Positions 1-8,983 of a DNA stretch of 64,000 nt are shown here, piece after piece. This stretch comes from Verrucomicrobiota bacterium. GTDB taxonomy: Bacteria > Verrucomicrobiota > Verrucomicrobiia > Opitutales > Opitutaceae. The stretch spans positions 216,131 through 280,130 of the forward strand of contig JACTNC010000019.1 in the NCBI GenBank assembly GCA_014584295.1, given 5' to 3'. The notes beneath the pieces were generated by a model, which was not told the DNA's origin, did no database searches, and saw only the letters and a list, made by a program, of their open reading frames with translations. Numbering within the stretch: the first letter of the stretch is position 1; every line of letters starts with the position of its first letter. A program made the position numbers and the translations under genes.

Positions 1-86
1 GAATGGGCACAGGCCTTGAGTGCCTCCGCGTGAATTGAGGCGATGAATTGGGAGCCGATCAGGCCGACGTTGACGGGATTTTTCAT
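1..86 (-). CDS. Gfo/Idh/MocA-family oxidoreductase, N-terminal fragment (cut by window edge)
   Basis: The ATG is at 86-84 and the frame stays open to the left edge, giving 28 residues. After MKNP comes VNVGLIGSQFIASIHAEAL, the first strand, glycine turn and helix of the NAD(P)-binding Rossmann fold as found in Gfo/Idh/MocA sugar oxidoreductases. No signal peptide is visible, so a cytosolic enzyme is expected. Family members oxidise sugars or inositols with NAD(P). The substrate cannot be told from this fragment. Confidence 0.6.
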   Translation of the reverse strand, partial: MKNPVNVGLIGSQFIASIHAEALKACAH

Positions 87-250
87 GGTGAAGGAAAGCT
101 GTGAGGGTCAGGGAGGTGACGTTTCGGGTCAGGCAAGTAAGGAGGGCAGAAAGTGGCATGGCAAGAAATCCGAGGCAAAGGACTGAAGTCAGGGATGTTT
201 TTGACCGGGTGGGTCGAAACGGGGGTGGGTCGTATCTCGTCTCTTCTCTT

Positions 251-292
251 GTTATTTTAGTTATTGCTTAATTAAGCAATCAATGAAATAAC
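251..292. promoter_or_regulatory. 42-bp near-perfect palindrome in front of the ArsR gene, candidate operator
   Basis: The core 263-280 (ATTGCTTAATTAAGCAAT) is a perfect 18-bp palindrome. Extending it symmetrically to 251-292 keeps 18 of 21 base pairs matched, with GTTATTT at 251-257 opposite AAATAAC at 286-292. It ends six bases before the regulator's ATG, so a bound dimer would cover the ribosome-binding region and probably the promoter. ArsR-family repressors are commonly autoregulated through such sites. The rest of the 87-298 intergenic stretch shows nothing else. Confidence 0.6.
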
Positions 293-298
293 AGTGAC

Positions 299-628
299 AT
301 GCTCAGTCTGGAAGCCCTTGCTGATTCCACGCGTCGGCGGATTGTCGAACTGCTCGCCAGAGGCGACCGCACGGCCGGAGAGCTGGTGAATGCGTTTGAC
401 ATCAGCGCCCCCGCCATTTCCCAGCATCTGAATGTGCTGCGTGAGGCCGGACTGGTAAGGACACGGGCTGTGGGCCAGATGCGCATCCAGTCCCTCAATC
501 CCGAGGGCCTTGATCAGGTTGGCGCCTGGCTCGAAAAGACGCGCTCCTTCTGGAGCCGTCGGCTCGATGCTCTTGAACGTGAGTTGCGGGCTGAGGACGA
601 ACGCTCGAAAAGGAAAATCAAACCATGA
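299..628 (+). CDS. ArsR-family winged-helix transcriptional regulator
   Basis: A 109-residue protein. Residues 1-90 form the compact ArsR winged helix: a helix with LADSTRRRIVELLARGDRTA, a recognition helix around ISAPAISQHLNVLREAGLV, and a short wing. It lacks the ELCV-type cysteine metal site of ArsR/SmtB sensors, so it is probably not a metal sensor. The stop overlaps the start of the next gene (ATGA). Pairs of such a regulator with an SRPBCC (AHSA1) protein are a common two-gene module. It probably represses its own operon through the palindrome at 251-292. The ligand is unknown. Confidence 0.85.
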   Translation: MLSLEALADSTRRRIVELLARGDRTAGELVNAFDISAPAISQHLNVLREAGLVRTRAVGQMRIQSLNPEGLDQVGAWLEKTRSFWSRRLDALERELRAEDERSKRKIKP

Positions 629-1188
629 AATCAAACTCCTCCAATGACAACGATGCCTACGGCGAATTCACAGCCCGCGGCGAAGTCCGGCTTGTCCGAA
701 TCCTTCCGGGTCCGATCGAGCGCGTCTGGGAATACCTGACTGATCCCGAAAAGCGAGCACGCTGGTTCGGCGGAGGTATCACGGAGCTCCGAAAGGGCGG
801 CAGGGTTGTTTTTGCCATGCGACATGCCGACATTGCCCCGGGCGAAACGCCGCCGGAAAAGTATAAACACGTCCATGACCCTGGCGTAACGTTTGAGGGC
901 CGTGTGCTGCGTTGTGAGCCGCCGCGCCTGCTCGTCTACACCTTTGGTGGCGACGACTCGGAAGTGACCTTTGAGCTGAGCCCTGAGGGAAACCAGGTGC
1001 TTCTCGTCCTCACGCACCGCGCGAAAGGCGAGGATCTTCCGGATCTGAGCAACTACGCTTCCGGCTGGCACGCCCATGTCGCCCTGCTTATCGCGCTGCT
1101 TGAAGGTTCCGCACTGCCCGCCTTCTGGGCCACCCATGCACGACTCCAATCGGCCTACGAGCAGCGGCTTCAGAAGCAGTTTCCCTGA
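625..1188 (+). CDS. SRPBCC-family (AHSA1-like) protein
   Basis: A 187-residue cytosolic protein, translationally coupled to the ArsR gene by a 4-bp overlap. Residues about 17-160 follow the SRPBCC/AHSA1 pattern: RLVRILPGPIERVWEYLTDPEKRARWF at the start of the helix-grip fold (only its outline is given here), then alternating strands ending in a long C-terminal helix with a WHAHVALLIALLEG-like stretch. These domains bind hydrophobic ligands or act as Hsp90-activator-like proteins. The specific role is unknown, but pairing with ArsR suggests a ligand-responsive two-gene unit. Confidence 0.8.
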   Translation: MKSNSSNDNDAYGEFTARGEVRLVRILPGPIERVWEYLTDPEKRARWFGGGITELRKGGRVVFAMRHADIAPGETPPEKYKHVHDPGVTFEGRVLRCEPPRLLVYTFGGDDSEVTFELSPEGNQVLLVLTHRAKGEDLPDLSNYASGWHAHVALLIALLEGSALPAFWATHARLQSAYEQRLQKQFP

Positions 1189-1441
1189 GCTTTTACTAAT
1201 CAACTTTATGTCTGCCGCGAGTTTTGCGAACCCAGTGCTGTCATGATGGGAGGATGATCACTATTAGGATGGGAAAGCTTCCCTAAAGCTCAACCCCATG
1301 GGCATCTTCCGTTAAGAACCACTGGGTTCGTGGCGAATGTTTTTACAGAGATTCTTCGGGTGATGTGTCCAATTGACCTGCCGTCGCTCGTAGGAAGAAT
1401 GCGGGGCATCGCATTCGGTGTCCCCTCGAAATCCCGCGCCC

Positions 1442-1927
1442 ATGAACAAGCCAATCCCCAAAAATACAATCTGCCTTTGGTACAACAAAGATGCCCTTGA
1501 TGCGGCACGCTTCTACGCCGCTACCTTTCCTGACAGCCAGGTGACGGCGGTCCACAAGGCACCCGGGGATTATCCTTCGGGCAAGGAAGGCGATATCATC
1601 ACGGTCGAATTCACGGTCCTCGGCATTCCCTGCGTCGGACTCAATGGCGGGCCGGCGTTTACCCAGAGTGAAGCTTTTTCCTTCATGGTTGCCACGGACA
1701 CGCAGGAGGAGACCGACCGGTATTGGAACGCGATCGTTGGCAATGGGGGGCAGGAAAGCGCCTGCGGCTGGTGCAAGGACCGCTGGGGAGTGTCCTGGCA
1801 GATCACGCCGCGCGTGCTACTGGAAGCGATGGCCGCCGGTGGGGCAGAGGCCAAGCGCGCCTTCGCCGCGATGATGGAGATGGGAAAGATCGACATCGCG
1901 AAAATCGAAGCTGCACGAAAGGGATGA
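1442..1927 (+). CDS. VOC-family protein (PhnB / 3-demethylubiquinone methyltransferase-like fold)
   Basis: About 161 residues from the ATG at 1442; an in-frame start at 1418 would add eight residues with no obvious role. The sequence has the PhnB-type VOC pattern: NTICLWYNKDALDAARFYAATF at the first beta-alpha unit (first 20 residues diagnostic), FTVLGIPCVGLNGGP, a FSFMVATDTQEETDRYW segment, and GVSWQITPRVLLE. Proteins of this type are often annotated as 3-demethylubiquinone-9 3-methyltransferase domain proteins but are not methyltransferases. It lies among SRPBCC genes, a frequent neighbourhood for such orphan VOC proteins. Function unknown. Confidence 0.75.
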   Translation: MNKPIPKNTICLWYNKDALDAARFYAATFPDSQVTAVHKAPGDYPSGKEGDIITVEFTVLGIPCVGLNGGPAFTQSEAFSFMVATDTQEETDRYWNAIVGNGGQESACGWCKDRWGVSWQITPRVLLEAMAAGGAEAKRAFAAMMEMGKIDIAKIEAARKG

Positions 1928-2250
1928 ACTGACCCGGAGAGGGCGCCATTGCTGACATAAAGACCAATCGTTCCTTCACCCGGGAGGGGTACGCTTCGTC
2001 GTGCCCGGATCGAGAAGCAATCAACTTTTCCAAAATTCGCGGATCGAAACCGACTACGCAAGGCTCGCGGTTTGCTGAGTCGAGAGTCGCGAGACGGAAG
2101 CTCCCGCAACGCTTCGATCCAATATAGGTCACGTTCACATCCAGCCAATCACGCGAAATCGCTACTTTCCGTTTGCCTCTCCAATATGCGGGATCCCGTT
2201 CGTTGAGAGAGTCAGAAAACACAAATCCATCCATCCAGAAGATTTTCCCC
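1928..2250. other. 323-bp intergenic stretch with no recognised gene
   Basis: Open frames occur on both strands, but none has a family signature or a convincing start. It presumably holds the promoter of the second SRPBCC gene. No strong palindrome or terminator is visible. Confidence 0.4.
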
Positions 2251-2706
2251 ATGTCCTCGAAAACCCATACCATCCGACTGCACCGTGTGTTCCGCTCTAC
2301 ACCCGAAAAAATCTACAAGGCCTTCCTGGATGCGGACGCCCTTGCCAAATGGCTTCCACCCTATGGCTTCACCTGCAAGGTCCATTCGATCGATCCCCGG
2401 GTCGGAGGAGGCTTCCGCATGTCTTTCACTAATTTCGGTACGGGCCAAAGCCATTCCTTTGGCGGTCACTACCTCGAACTCGTGCCCGGAGAAAAGGTGC
2501 GCTACAGCGACAAATTCGATGATCCGAATCTACCGGGCGAGATGGCTGTCACCGTGACCTTGAAAAAGGTTTTATGCGGCACCGAGGTGAACATTGAGCA
2601 GGCGGGAGTGCCTGCGGTCATCCCCGCTGAAATGTGTTACCTTGGCTGGCAGGAATCCCTTGTCCAACTTGCCAACTTGGTTGAGCCCGATATCCCGAAT
2701 GGCTGA
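2251..2706 (+). CDS. SRPBCC-family protein
   Basis: A 151-residue protein starting at the ATG at 2251; a frame extension to 2173 has no family similarity. It has an AHSA1-type N-terminus (HRVFRSTPEKIYKAFLDADA), followed by LAKWLPPYGFTCKV and strands with GGGFRMSF. The C-terminal helix contains CYLGWQESLVQLANLVEP, typical of the SRPBCC subfamily that ends with GW..SL..L. It is a soluble ligand-binding fold of unknown role. It ends 44 bp before the convergent sulfatase gene. Confidence 0.8.
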   Translation: MSSKTHTIRLHRVFRSTPEKIYKAFLDADALAKWLPPYGFTCKVHSIDPRVGGGFRMSFTNFGTGQSHSFGGHYLELVPGEKVRYSDKFDDPNLPGEMAVTVTLKKVLCGTEVNIEQAGVPAVIPAEMCYLGWQESLVQLANLVEPDIPNG

Positions 2707-2750
2707 AGCCCTGCTGTCGGTTTCCGCGTAGCAGTGTGGAACGCATCCGC

Positions 2751-4796
2751 TCAGGGCGCACGCCAGGCCGAATTCGGAATCCTCCCCATCACAAATCCAG
2801 GGCCGCTCCATTCGAGATCAAGCTGTGATATCCCAGAGGCCTTCCGCAGGCAGGATAACCTCACGGGATGCAGACCGGCAGCAAGACGGACACTGCCCGT
2901 GACAGCAGTGCCGGGGCGATAACCGAAATCGCAGTCGATCACGAGGGCGTCATGCAGTCGCAGGGAAGCCCGGGTGCTGGTGTTCAGTTGAAACACGTAG
3001 TCGCCGTCAGCGGGGACTTCGAGGTAACCGGTAAAAAGCACGCCGGAGGCATCGGCCATCTCTTCAAGGTTCAGATTGGGTCGCGCCGTGCGTCCGGTCG
3101 CCTTGGGTGAAAGCGTGGCAAAATCGGGAACCCACGGAAATTTACCGGCGCAGGCTTTCCATTCGAGTCCGGCGAGCGGAGTCGCGACTTCAATGGCCGG
3201 AACGAGTTCACGGTCGTAGGGCCGGGGGGCATCGGGATCCGGGCGACGCGATTGGAGCGAGATGGCGTGGAGGCGGGCCTGCATGGCAGCCATGCCTGAC
3301 TCATTGGCGAGATTCGTGACTTCCTTGGGATCGTTCACCACGTTGTAGATCTCAAAGGGGGCCTCTGGAGTCTTCACATCGTATCGGACTCCGACATAGT
3401 CGCCGGATCGAACTGCCTGCATCTGATTGCGTCGTCGACCGCGGTGGAGCGGTTCGAAATCGGAGTAGGAAGGGGTCATCCCGTTGACAAAGTACTCGAA
3501 ATAAAGCGTCCGGGGCGACGGCGAGGCGCGTCCGCCGGTGAGCACGGGCACGAGAGAAATGCCGTCGGCCCGCGCGGGGGGAGGTAATCCGGCGAGTGTT
3601 GCGAAGGTAGGAAGCCAGTCCCACTGTGCGCTCGGCTCAGCGATGACCTGTCCCGCGGGAATGTGAGCGGGCCAGCGCGCGAGCGTCGGCACCCGGGTGC
3701 CACCTTCCCAAAGGTCGCGTTTGATACCGTCGAAGGGACCATAGCTGCGGAAAAATTCGGGAGTGTAAGGCTCGGGCAGCATGGATTCCGTCTCCGGTCC
3801 GTTGTCGGACGTAAATACGACAAGGGTATTGGAATCGATTTTGAGGTCGGCCAGGAGCTTCAGAATATCGCCGACCGCATCGTCGATCCGGCGCACACTG
3901 GTGGCCTGGCGTCGATAGACCTCTCCCCAAGCCTTGCCGTTGTTGGAGGAGAGAAGCTCCGGATCTGTCCAGGAGTCGATGACACCGCTGGCCGTGTTGA
4001 TCATGTGTCCGGGCTGGCCGAGCCATTGTAGTCCACCCTTGAGTCCACCGCCTTTCGGGTAGGCCTGTGTCGGCAGCTCGAGAACGGCGTGGGGCGTGTC
4101 ATACGCGAGGTAGAGAAAGAACGGCTGGGTGGGAGCTGTCGCGTTGTGCTCGGTGATGAACTTCTTTGCACGAGCGGTGAAGAGATCCGTCGTGTAGCAG
4201 CGATCCAATCCCGAGGTGACGTTGGTGCGATCCTCCCAGACAAAGACCGGACCGCGGGCTTTCGCCTTTGCCGCAAAATAGAGCCCCTCCTTGGGGTAGT
4301 GTTCGTGTCCGTCAATGTGACGGAGCACCCCGTAGAAATGATCAAAGCCACGGTTGAGCGGATGAGCCGGAGTATGGGGATCGGCACCGGTGGGAGCACC
4401 TCCAACCGGCTGGCCATGGAGTCCCCATTTGCCAATGGCGGTGGTTGCGTAACCCGCGCGCCGGAGCACCGTGGCAAGCGTGTGGTTGTCCTCAAGGGCC
4501 TTGTCGAATTGGTTGTCCCGCACGTTTGCGTGACCCTGATGGACTCCGAGGAGCAGCGAAGCCCGTGACGGCGCGCAGACGGGAGCGGCGGCATAGTGGT
4601 TCGTAAGCCGCGCTCCTTCGGCTGACATGCGGTCAAGTGCGGGCGTCCTGAAGTGCTTCTGTCCGAAACAGCTCAGGTCTCCGTAACCGAGATCGTCGGT
4701 GAGAATGAGAATGATGTTGGGCCGTTCTGCGGCTGTCGCTCTCAGGTACGTGAGGACGGTTGTCAGCAGCAGACAGAGGCGAAAGAGCGCACGCAT
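2751..4796 (-). CDS. Exported formylglycine sulfatase with C-terminal PA14-like domain
   Basis: A 681-residue protein. Residues 1-23 are a signal peptide ending near RATAA. The alkaline-phosphatase-like sulfatase core begins with RPNIILILTDDLGYGDLSC (metal-binding DD). The modification motif CAPSR is at 74-78, where Cys74 would become formylglycine. GKWGLHG and TSDNGPE are further family marks. From about residue 545 comes a beta-rich region with GVLFTGYLEVPADGDYVFQL and DLEWSGPGF, the pattern of a PA14 domain, which usually binds carbohydrate. The protein therefore probably desulfates a polysaccharide while anchored to it. It is the last gene of the minus-strand sulfatase block and has its own 125-bp upstream gap. 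Confidence 0.9.
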   Translation of the reverse strand: MRALFRLCLLLTTVLTYLRATAAERPNIILILTDDLGYGDLSCFGQKHFRTPALDRMSAEGARLTNHYAAAPVCAPSRASLLLGVHQGHANVRDNQFDKALEDNHTLATVLRRAGYATTAIGKWGLHGQPVGGAPTGADPHTPAHPLNRGFDHFYGVLRHIDGHEHYPKEGLYFAAKAKARGPVFVWEDRTNVTSGLDRCYTTDLFTARAKKFITEHNATAPTQPFFLYLAYDTPHAVLELPTQAYPKGGGLKGGLQWLGQPGHMINTASGVIDSWTDPELLSSNNGKAWGEVYRRQATSVRRIDDAVGDILKLLADLKIDSNTLVVFTSDNGPETESMLPEPYTPEFFRSYGPFDGIKRDLWEGGTRVPTLARWPAHIPAGQVIAEPSAQWDWLPTFATLAGLPPPARADGISLVPVLTGGRASPSPRTLYFEYFVNGMTPSYSDFEPLHRGRRRNQMQAVRSGDYVGVRYDVKTPEAPFEIYNVVNDPKEVTNLANESGMAAMQARLHAISLQSRRPDPDAPRPYDRELVPAIEVATPLAGLEWKACAGKFPWVPDFATLSPKATGRTARPNLNLEEMADASGVLFTGYLEVPADGDYVFQLNTSTRASLRLHDALVIDCDFGYRPGTAVTGSVRLAAGLHPVRLSCLRKASGISQLDLEWSGPGFVMGRIPNSAWRAP

Positions 4797-4921
4797 GGTT
4801 GGAAGGATTGGGATGGGACGGCAGAAGCTTCAGAAGCTGGCGAAATGCAAGGTCCCGCACAGGCGAGACAGGCAGATCTGTCATTCAGCAGAAAACAGGT
4901 GGCGCTGATTCCTGCGCAGCG

Positions 4922-5746
4922 TCAGGATCCTTCGGCTGACTTGACCGACCAGACGCGCAGCGCATCGAACTGCACCACCTGGGCCGGAGCGGCACCCCAG
5001 ACGCTGAGACGGAGGTTGGGCTTGGTTGGGTGAGCGAGGCCTGGGCTTCTCAATTCGCCGACCTTCCTACCGTCGATGGTCACGGTCAGGCGATCACCGA
5101 TGATCGCGACACTGAGAGTATACCAGCGATGCTGCTCCAGCTTTAGCGGGAAGTTGATAACGGCGTTCTTGGCGAGTCTGTCGCCCTCCGCTTTTTTCTG
5201 AGGATCGCCTGATCGTCGCAGGGCGTAGATGTCATTGCGCATGACGCCTTCCTTGTCGTCGTAAAGCGTGATCTGATTGGGGCGGACCGTGACGCGGCTG
5301 ATGTGACCCGCATGGGTGCCACGGTAACTGATGTCGTCGCAGGCGAGGTTGAAGGAGCGTGCGCCTGCGAAACGGAACTTGATTTCGACGATCGCATTGC
5401 CATCCGGCAGCGGAAGGAGCGCTGCGAGCGTGCCGCCGTGATCCGCGCGTTCCTGACGTCCCGCGAGCACGCCGTTGTCGACGGTGAAGGCGGGAATGGG
5501 GGATTTCAGTGCCGGTCCGAGGTTGGTCCGCTCGAAGTCATCGGAGAAAACAAGCTGATTCCGGATACTATTGTCAGGGGCGGAAACTTCCGAAGCCTGT
5601 GCCCAAGGTCCGATCAACAGGGCACTGACGAGAAAGAACGGAGCGATCGCACGCCGGATGCCTGGGCCGGAACGAAGAAAGCGATATGCGGCAAAAGACG
5701 GGAACAGGATGCGGCTGATGCGGCCGTGACGCGGGTGCGGATTCAT
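4922..5746 (-). CDS. Exported concanavalin-A-like / DUF1080-type (3-keto-disaccharide hydrolase fold) protein
   Basis: A 274-residue protein whose ATG overlaps the stop of the upstream sulfatase (ATGA). A long basic N-terminus precedes a hydrophobic export segment at about 30-52 ending in QAS. The rest is a beta-sandwich pattern: LVFSDDFER, a VDNGVLAGRQ strand, EIKFRFAGARSFNLACDD, RWYTLSVAIIGDRLTVTIDG and a final VVQFDALRVWSVK strand. This matches the DUF1080/LamG-like family, which includes carbohydrate-binding proteins and 3-keto-glycoside hydrolases. Coupling to sulfatases suggests action on the same glycan. I cannot tell binding from catalysis here. Confidence 0.75.
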   Translation of the reverse strand: MNPHPRHGRISRILFPSFAAYRFLRSGPGIRRAIAPFFLVSALLIGPWAQASEVSAPDNSIRNQLVFSDDFERTNLGPALKSPIPAFTVDNGVLAGRQERADHGGTLAALLPLPDGNAIVEIKFRFAGARSFNLACDDISYRGTHAGHISRVTVRPNQITLYDDKEGVMRNDIYALRRSGDPQKKAEGDRLAKNAVINFPLKLEQHRWYTLSVAIIGDRLTVTIDGRKVGELRSPGLAHPTKPNLRLSVWGAAPAQVVQFDALRVWSVKSAEGS

Positions 5747-7212
5747 TGTGTGCGAGCACGTTCGGATGCGAGCTTTGCAGCGAGCGACTTGACGCGGCCT
5801 GGCTCGGATTTTGCGAGATCGTGGGCTTCGGCAAGATCCGCGGCGAGATTGTAGAGCTGCGGGCCTGCGGCCGTTTCAACCAGCTTCCAGTCAGCCTCGC
5901 GGATTGCGAGAAAGGTCGTCCGGTTGCTTTGTAGCACGAGCGCAGGCCGCTGTTTCGCCTTGGCGTCGACGAGGAGGGTCGACTTGAGATTGACTCCGTC
6001 GGGAGCTGCTCCGGCGGAAATTTGCCTTCCGGCGAGGTCGGCAAACGTGGGGAGCAGGTCCACCAGGGCCAAGAGCGCCGAGGATTCGCGTCCGGCGGGA
6101 ATGTGTCCGGGCCAGCGGGCGAGGAAAGGCACACGGTGACCACCTTCGTAGAGGCTGCCCTTCTGCCCGCGAAGGATTCCGTTTGGACTCTGGCGGCTGT
6201 GCAGCGGATTGGTGCCATCATCGTAGGTACTCTTTATGGCGCCGCCGTTGTCAGAGGAGAAGATCACGAGGGTGTTCTGCGCGAGGCCCAGGCGATCGAG
6301 GGTGCCGAGCACCTCACCGACGGTCCAGTCGAGCTGGTGAATGACATCCCCGCGCCAGCCGCAGTCGCTGGTGCCGCGGAAGCGCGGATTGGGGACCATG
6401 GGTTCATGAATGTCGTGCGGGGTGAGGAGCAGAAAAAACGGCTGATCCTTCTTCTGGCGCTCGAGAAACGTGACCGCCTGGCGTGCCAGAGTGTCCGCGA
6501 TGGTTTCGTCCACCCATTGGGCGCGGTGGCCGCCGGTCATGAAACCGATGCGGCTGATTCCGTTGACGATCGCGTCCGAATGCGAGGCATCGCCCTTGAT
6601 CTTAAGCCAGTCCTGATGCTCGCTGCCGATCGGCTCGGTACCGATCCGACCCTTGTAGCTGACGGTGATTGGATCCGTTGGCTCCAGATCGACGACGCGA
6701 TGATTCCGGATGAAGACGCATGGCACACGGTCGCCTGTCGCAGGAATAAAAAATGCGTAGTCAAAACCGAGTTCGACCGGGCCGGGTTTGATCTCGGCAT
6801 TGAAATCGGGCGTGCTTGTGCCCAGTCCCAGGTGCCACTTTCCAATCAGGCCCGTGGAGTAGCCGGCGGCCTTCAATTCGGAGGCAATCGTGGGAGTACC
6901 CTCCGCGATGAGCAGCGGTGAATCGCCGGGAGCGATGCCGGTGCCCGGTACGCGCCAGGCATACTTGCCGGTAAGCAGGGCAAAACGCGTCGGCGTGCAG
7001 ACCGAGGCGGTGGCATGCGCATCGGTGAAGCGGGTTCCCTCGCGGGCAAGCCTGTCGAGGTTGGGCGTGCGGACATGCGTCGCCCCATAGCAACCGAGGT
7101 CGCCGTAACCGACGTCGTCGGAAACAATCAGGACGATGTTGGGCTGGGTCGCAGCAAGGACGGTTGTTCCGAGGATCAGAATTAGAGTCGTCAGCAGGCG
7201 GCGGAGAGGCAT
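5743..7212 (-). CDS. Exported formylglycine sulfatase (arylsulfatase A-like)
   Basis: 489 residues from the ATG at 7212; an upstream in-frame GTG at 7284 overlaps the previous stop but would place 24 residues before the signal peptide, so I prefer 7212. A signal peptide occupies about 1-20. The core has PNIVLIVSDDVGYGDLGCYG, the motif CTPTR at 72-76 (Cys72 to formylglycine), GLIGKWHLGLG, and SSDNGGA. It is clearly paralogous to the gene at 8984-10540: both share YGAT...TP near the N-terminus, GW/AWR after the motif and the KPGP.E.GFD.AFF.PAT.DRVP region. Substrate unknown, probably a sulfated sugar of a marine-type polysaccharide. Confidence 0.9.
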   Translation of the reverse strand: MPLRRLLTTLILILGTTVLAATQPNIVLIVSDDVGYGDLGCYGATHVRTPNLDRLAREGTRFTDAHATASVCTPTRFALLTGKYAWRVPGTGIAPGDSPLLIAEGTPTIASELKAAGYSTGLIGKWHLGLGTSTPDFNAEIKPGPVELGFDYAFFIPATGDRVPCVFIRNHRVVDLEPTDPITVSYKGRIGTEPIGSEHQDWLKIKGDASHSDAIVNGISRIGFMTGGHRAQWVDETIADTLARQAVTFLERQKKDQPFFLLLTPHDIHEPMVPNPRFRGTSDCGWRGDVIHQLDWTVGEVLGTLDRLGLAQNTLVIFSSDNGGAIKSTYDDGTNPLHSRQSPNGILRGQKGSLYEGGHRVPFLARWPGHIPAGRESSALLALVDLLPTFADLAGRQISAGAAPDGVNLKSTLLVDAKAKQRPALVLQSNRTTFLAIREADWKLVETAAGPQLYNLAADLAEAHDLAKSEPGRVKSLAAKLASERARTQ

Positions 7213-7280
7213 GGCGTGAGGATTCAGCGGAGAAGTGCCCCGGAGATAAGGGGCGATGCTGGGAGGTTCTTGAGCCGCGC

Positions 7281-8870
7281 TCACTTGGAGCCTGCGGCGG
7301 CAATGGCTTCTGCAATGGTTTTCCGTCCGAGCGGATGGCGTTCCGCGGCGCCGTCAGGACCGTCGACTCCGCCCTTGGGCCAATCCGTGCTGTCGGCGTA
7401 CTGGCCGTCATCCTTGAACTCGTGTTGCAGGCGTGTGATCTCGGCTTTCAGTTCCGCGAACTTGGCTGCGACAGCGGGCTGGCGGGCTTCGGCGGGAGAA
7501 AAGAGGAGATTGTGCTGCTCGTTCGGATCCTTTGTCAGGTCGAACATTTCGTAGGCATTCTGTTTCCAGTAGTAGACGAGCTTGTGTGTTGCGGTGCGAA
7601 CCCCGAGGTGTGCATGGGTGTTGTGGTGACCCGGATCGTGATAGTACCGGTAGTAGATCGAGGTGCGCCAGTTGGCGGGTTTTTCGCCATGAAGCAGTGG
7701 CGCCAGCGAACGACCCTGCATGAATGCGGGGATGGGAAGGCCGGCAAGGTCGAGGAAGGTGGGCGCCAGATCGATGTTGGCAATGAATTGGGGGATGACG
7801 CTGCCGGCCTTGATCCCAGGGCCCCGGACAAGTAGGGGGACGCGCAGGCCGGGTTCGTACATGAAGCGTTTGTCGTAGAGCCCAAGGTCGCCGAGATACC
7901 AGCCGTTGTCTGCCGCGTATATGACGATCGTATTCTTTGAAAGACCAGTCTGATCCAAGTAGTCGAGCACCCGACCGACTCCGTCGTCCACACCCTGAAC
8001 ACAGGCGAGATAATCCTGCATGTAGCGCTGGTATTTCCATCGGACAAGGTCGCGACCGGTAAGCTTCTTCCCATTCACGGTGACCTCCATCGGTTTCGTC
8101 TGGAGCCACGCCCGAAGCTTGTCGCCGGTGAGTCCTGCGGGTGGTTCCAGTTTCAGATCAAGGCGGGTGAGGTCGCGGGCCACGGTCTGCTGATTGACCG
8201 GGAGGGCCGCAGGGCGCGTGGCGTAGTCGTCCCACAGGGTTTCCGGTTCAGGGATGACACGATCCTTGAACAGGGCCTTGTTTCTTTCGTCGGGCTCCCA
8301 CGGGCGATGTGGGGCCTTCTGGTGCAACATCAGGAAAAAGGGTTTGTCCTTTGGTCTTGTGCGAAGCCACTCCAGACCCAGATCGGTCGTGATGTCGGTA
8401 CAGTGGCCGTTGATCTTGAGTTGGCCTCCGGGAACAATGAACGTCGGATCGTGATACTTGCCCTGACCGACGAGGATGATCCAGCGATCAAAGCCAACGG
8501 GATTTGATCCCAGGTGCCACTTGCCGATGACTCCGGTGTAATAGCCGGCGGCCTGGAGGTGCTTGGCAAAGGTATCACGCGAACTGTCGAATCGATTGAA
8601 AACGGGCACGCCGTTGAGGTGGGAATACTGGCCCGTGAGCAGGGTGGCGCGGCTGGGCGTGCAGATTGAATTTGTGACAAACGAGTTTGAAAATCGCGCC
8701 CCTCCCGTCGCCAGACGGTCGATGTTCGGCGTCTGGTTGACCAGCGACCCGTAGGCTGAAATTGCATGCTGCGCGTGGTCGTCTGAAAATATGAAAACAA
8801 TATTGGGACGATCGGCGGCAAGAGCCGTGGTGCAGAGAAGGAAGGCGAGGAGGAGCAGTCTGAGAGGCAT
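7281..8870 (-). CDS. Exported formylglycine sulfatase (heparan/choline-sulfatase-like)
   Basis: 529 residues from the ATG at 8870 (a TTG at 8879 is possible). A signal peptide covers 1-19. The core has RPNIVFIFSDDHAQHAISAYG, the motif CTPSR at 70-74, TGVIGKWHLGSNP, AADNGWYLGDLGLYDKRFMYE and YYWKQNAYEMFDL, the order found in the large sulfatase group of human-gut and marine PULs that includes N-sulfatase-like enzymes. A C-terminal tail rich in charged residues (about 490-529) carries GGVDGPDGAAERHPLG. It lies 113 bp after the preceding sulfatase gene and 68 bp before the next one. Confidence 0.9.
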   Translation of the reverse strand: MPLRLLLLAFLLCTTALAADRPNIVFIFSDDHAQHAISAYGSLVNQTPNIDRLATGGARFSNSFVTNSICTPSRATLLTGQYSHLNGVPVFNRFDSSRDTFAKHLQAAGYYTGVIGKWHLGSNPVGFDRWIILVGQGKYHDPTFIVPGGQLKINGHCTDITTDLGLEWLRTRPKDKPFFLMLHQKAPHRPWEPDERNKALFKDRVIPEPETLWDDYATRPAALPVNQQTVARDLTRLDLKLEPPAGLTGDKLRAWLQTKPMEVTVNGKKLTGRDLVRWKYQRYMQDYLACVQGVDDGVGRVLDYLDQTGLSKNTIVIYAADNGWYLGDLGLYDKRFMYEPGLRVPLLVRGPGIKAGSVIPQFIANIDLAPTFLDLAGLPIPAFMQGRSLAPLLHGEKPANWRTSIYYRYYHDPGHHNTHAHLGVRTATHKLVYYWKQNAYEMFDLTKDPNEQHNLLFSPAEARQPAVAAKFAELKAEITRLQHEFKDDGQYADSTDWPKGGVDGPDGAAERHPLGRKTIAEAIAAAGSK

Positions 8871-8983
8871 GGGAGTCAATTGCAGAGGGTGATGACGAAC
8901 CCTGACACGTTAATGCGTGAGGACAGAAGTTACAATGTTTTCCACCTGCGCAAACTCTGCAAGCGATTGCACACGTGGTTGGA

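Noticed and set aside
284..291. A TGAAATAA match near the ArsR gene as part of the LacI motif set
   Set aside because: It is one arm of the 42-bp palindrome and belongs to that element.
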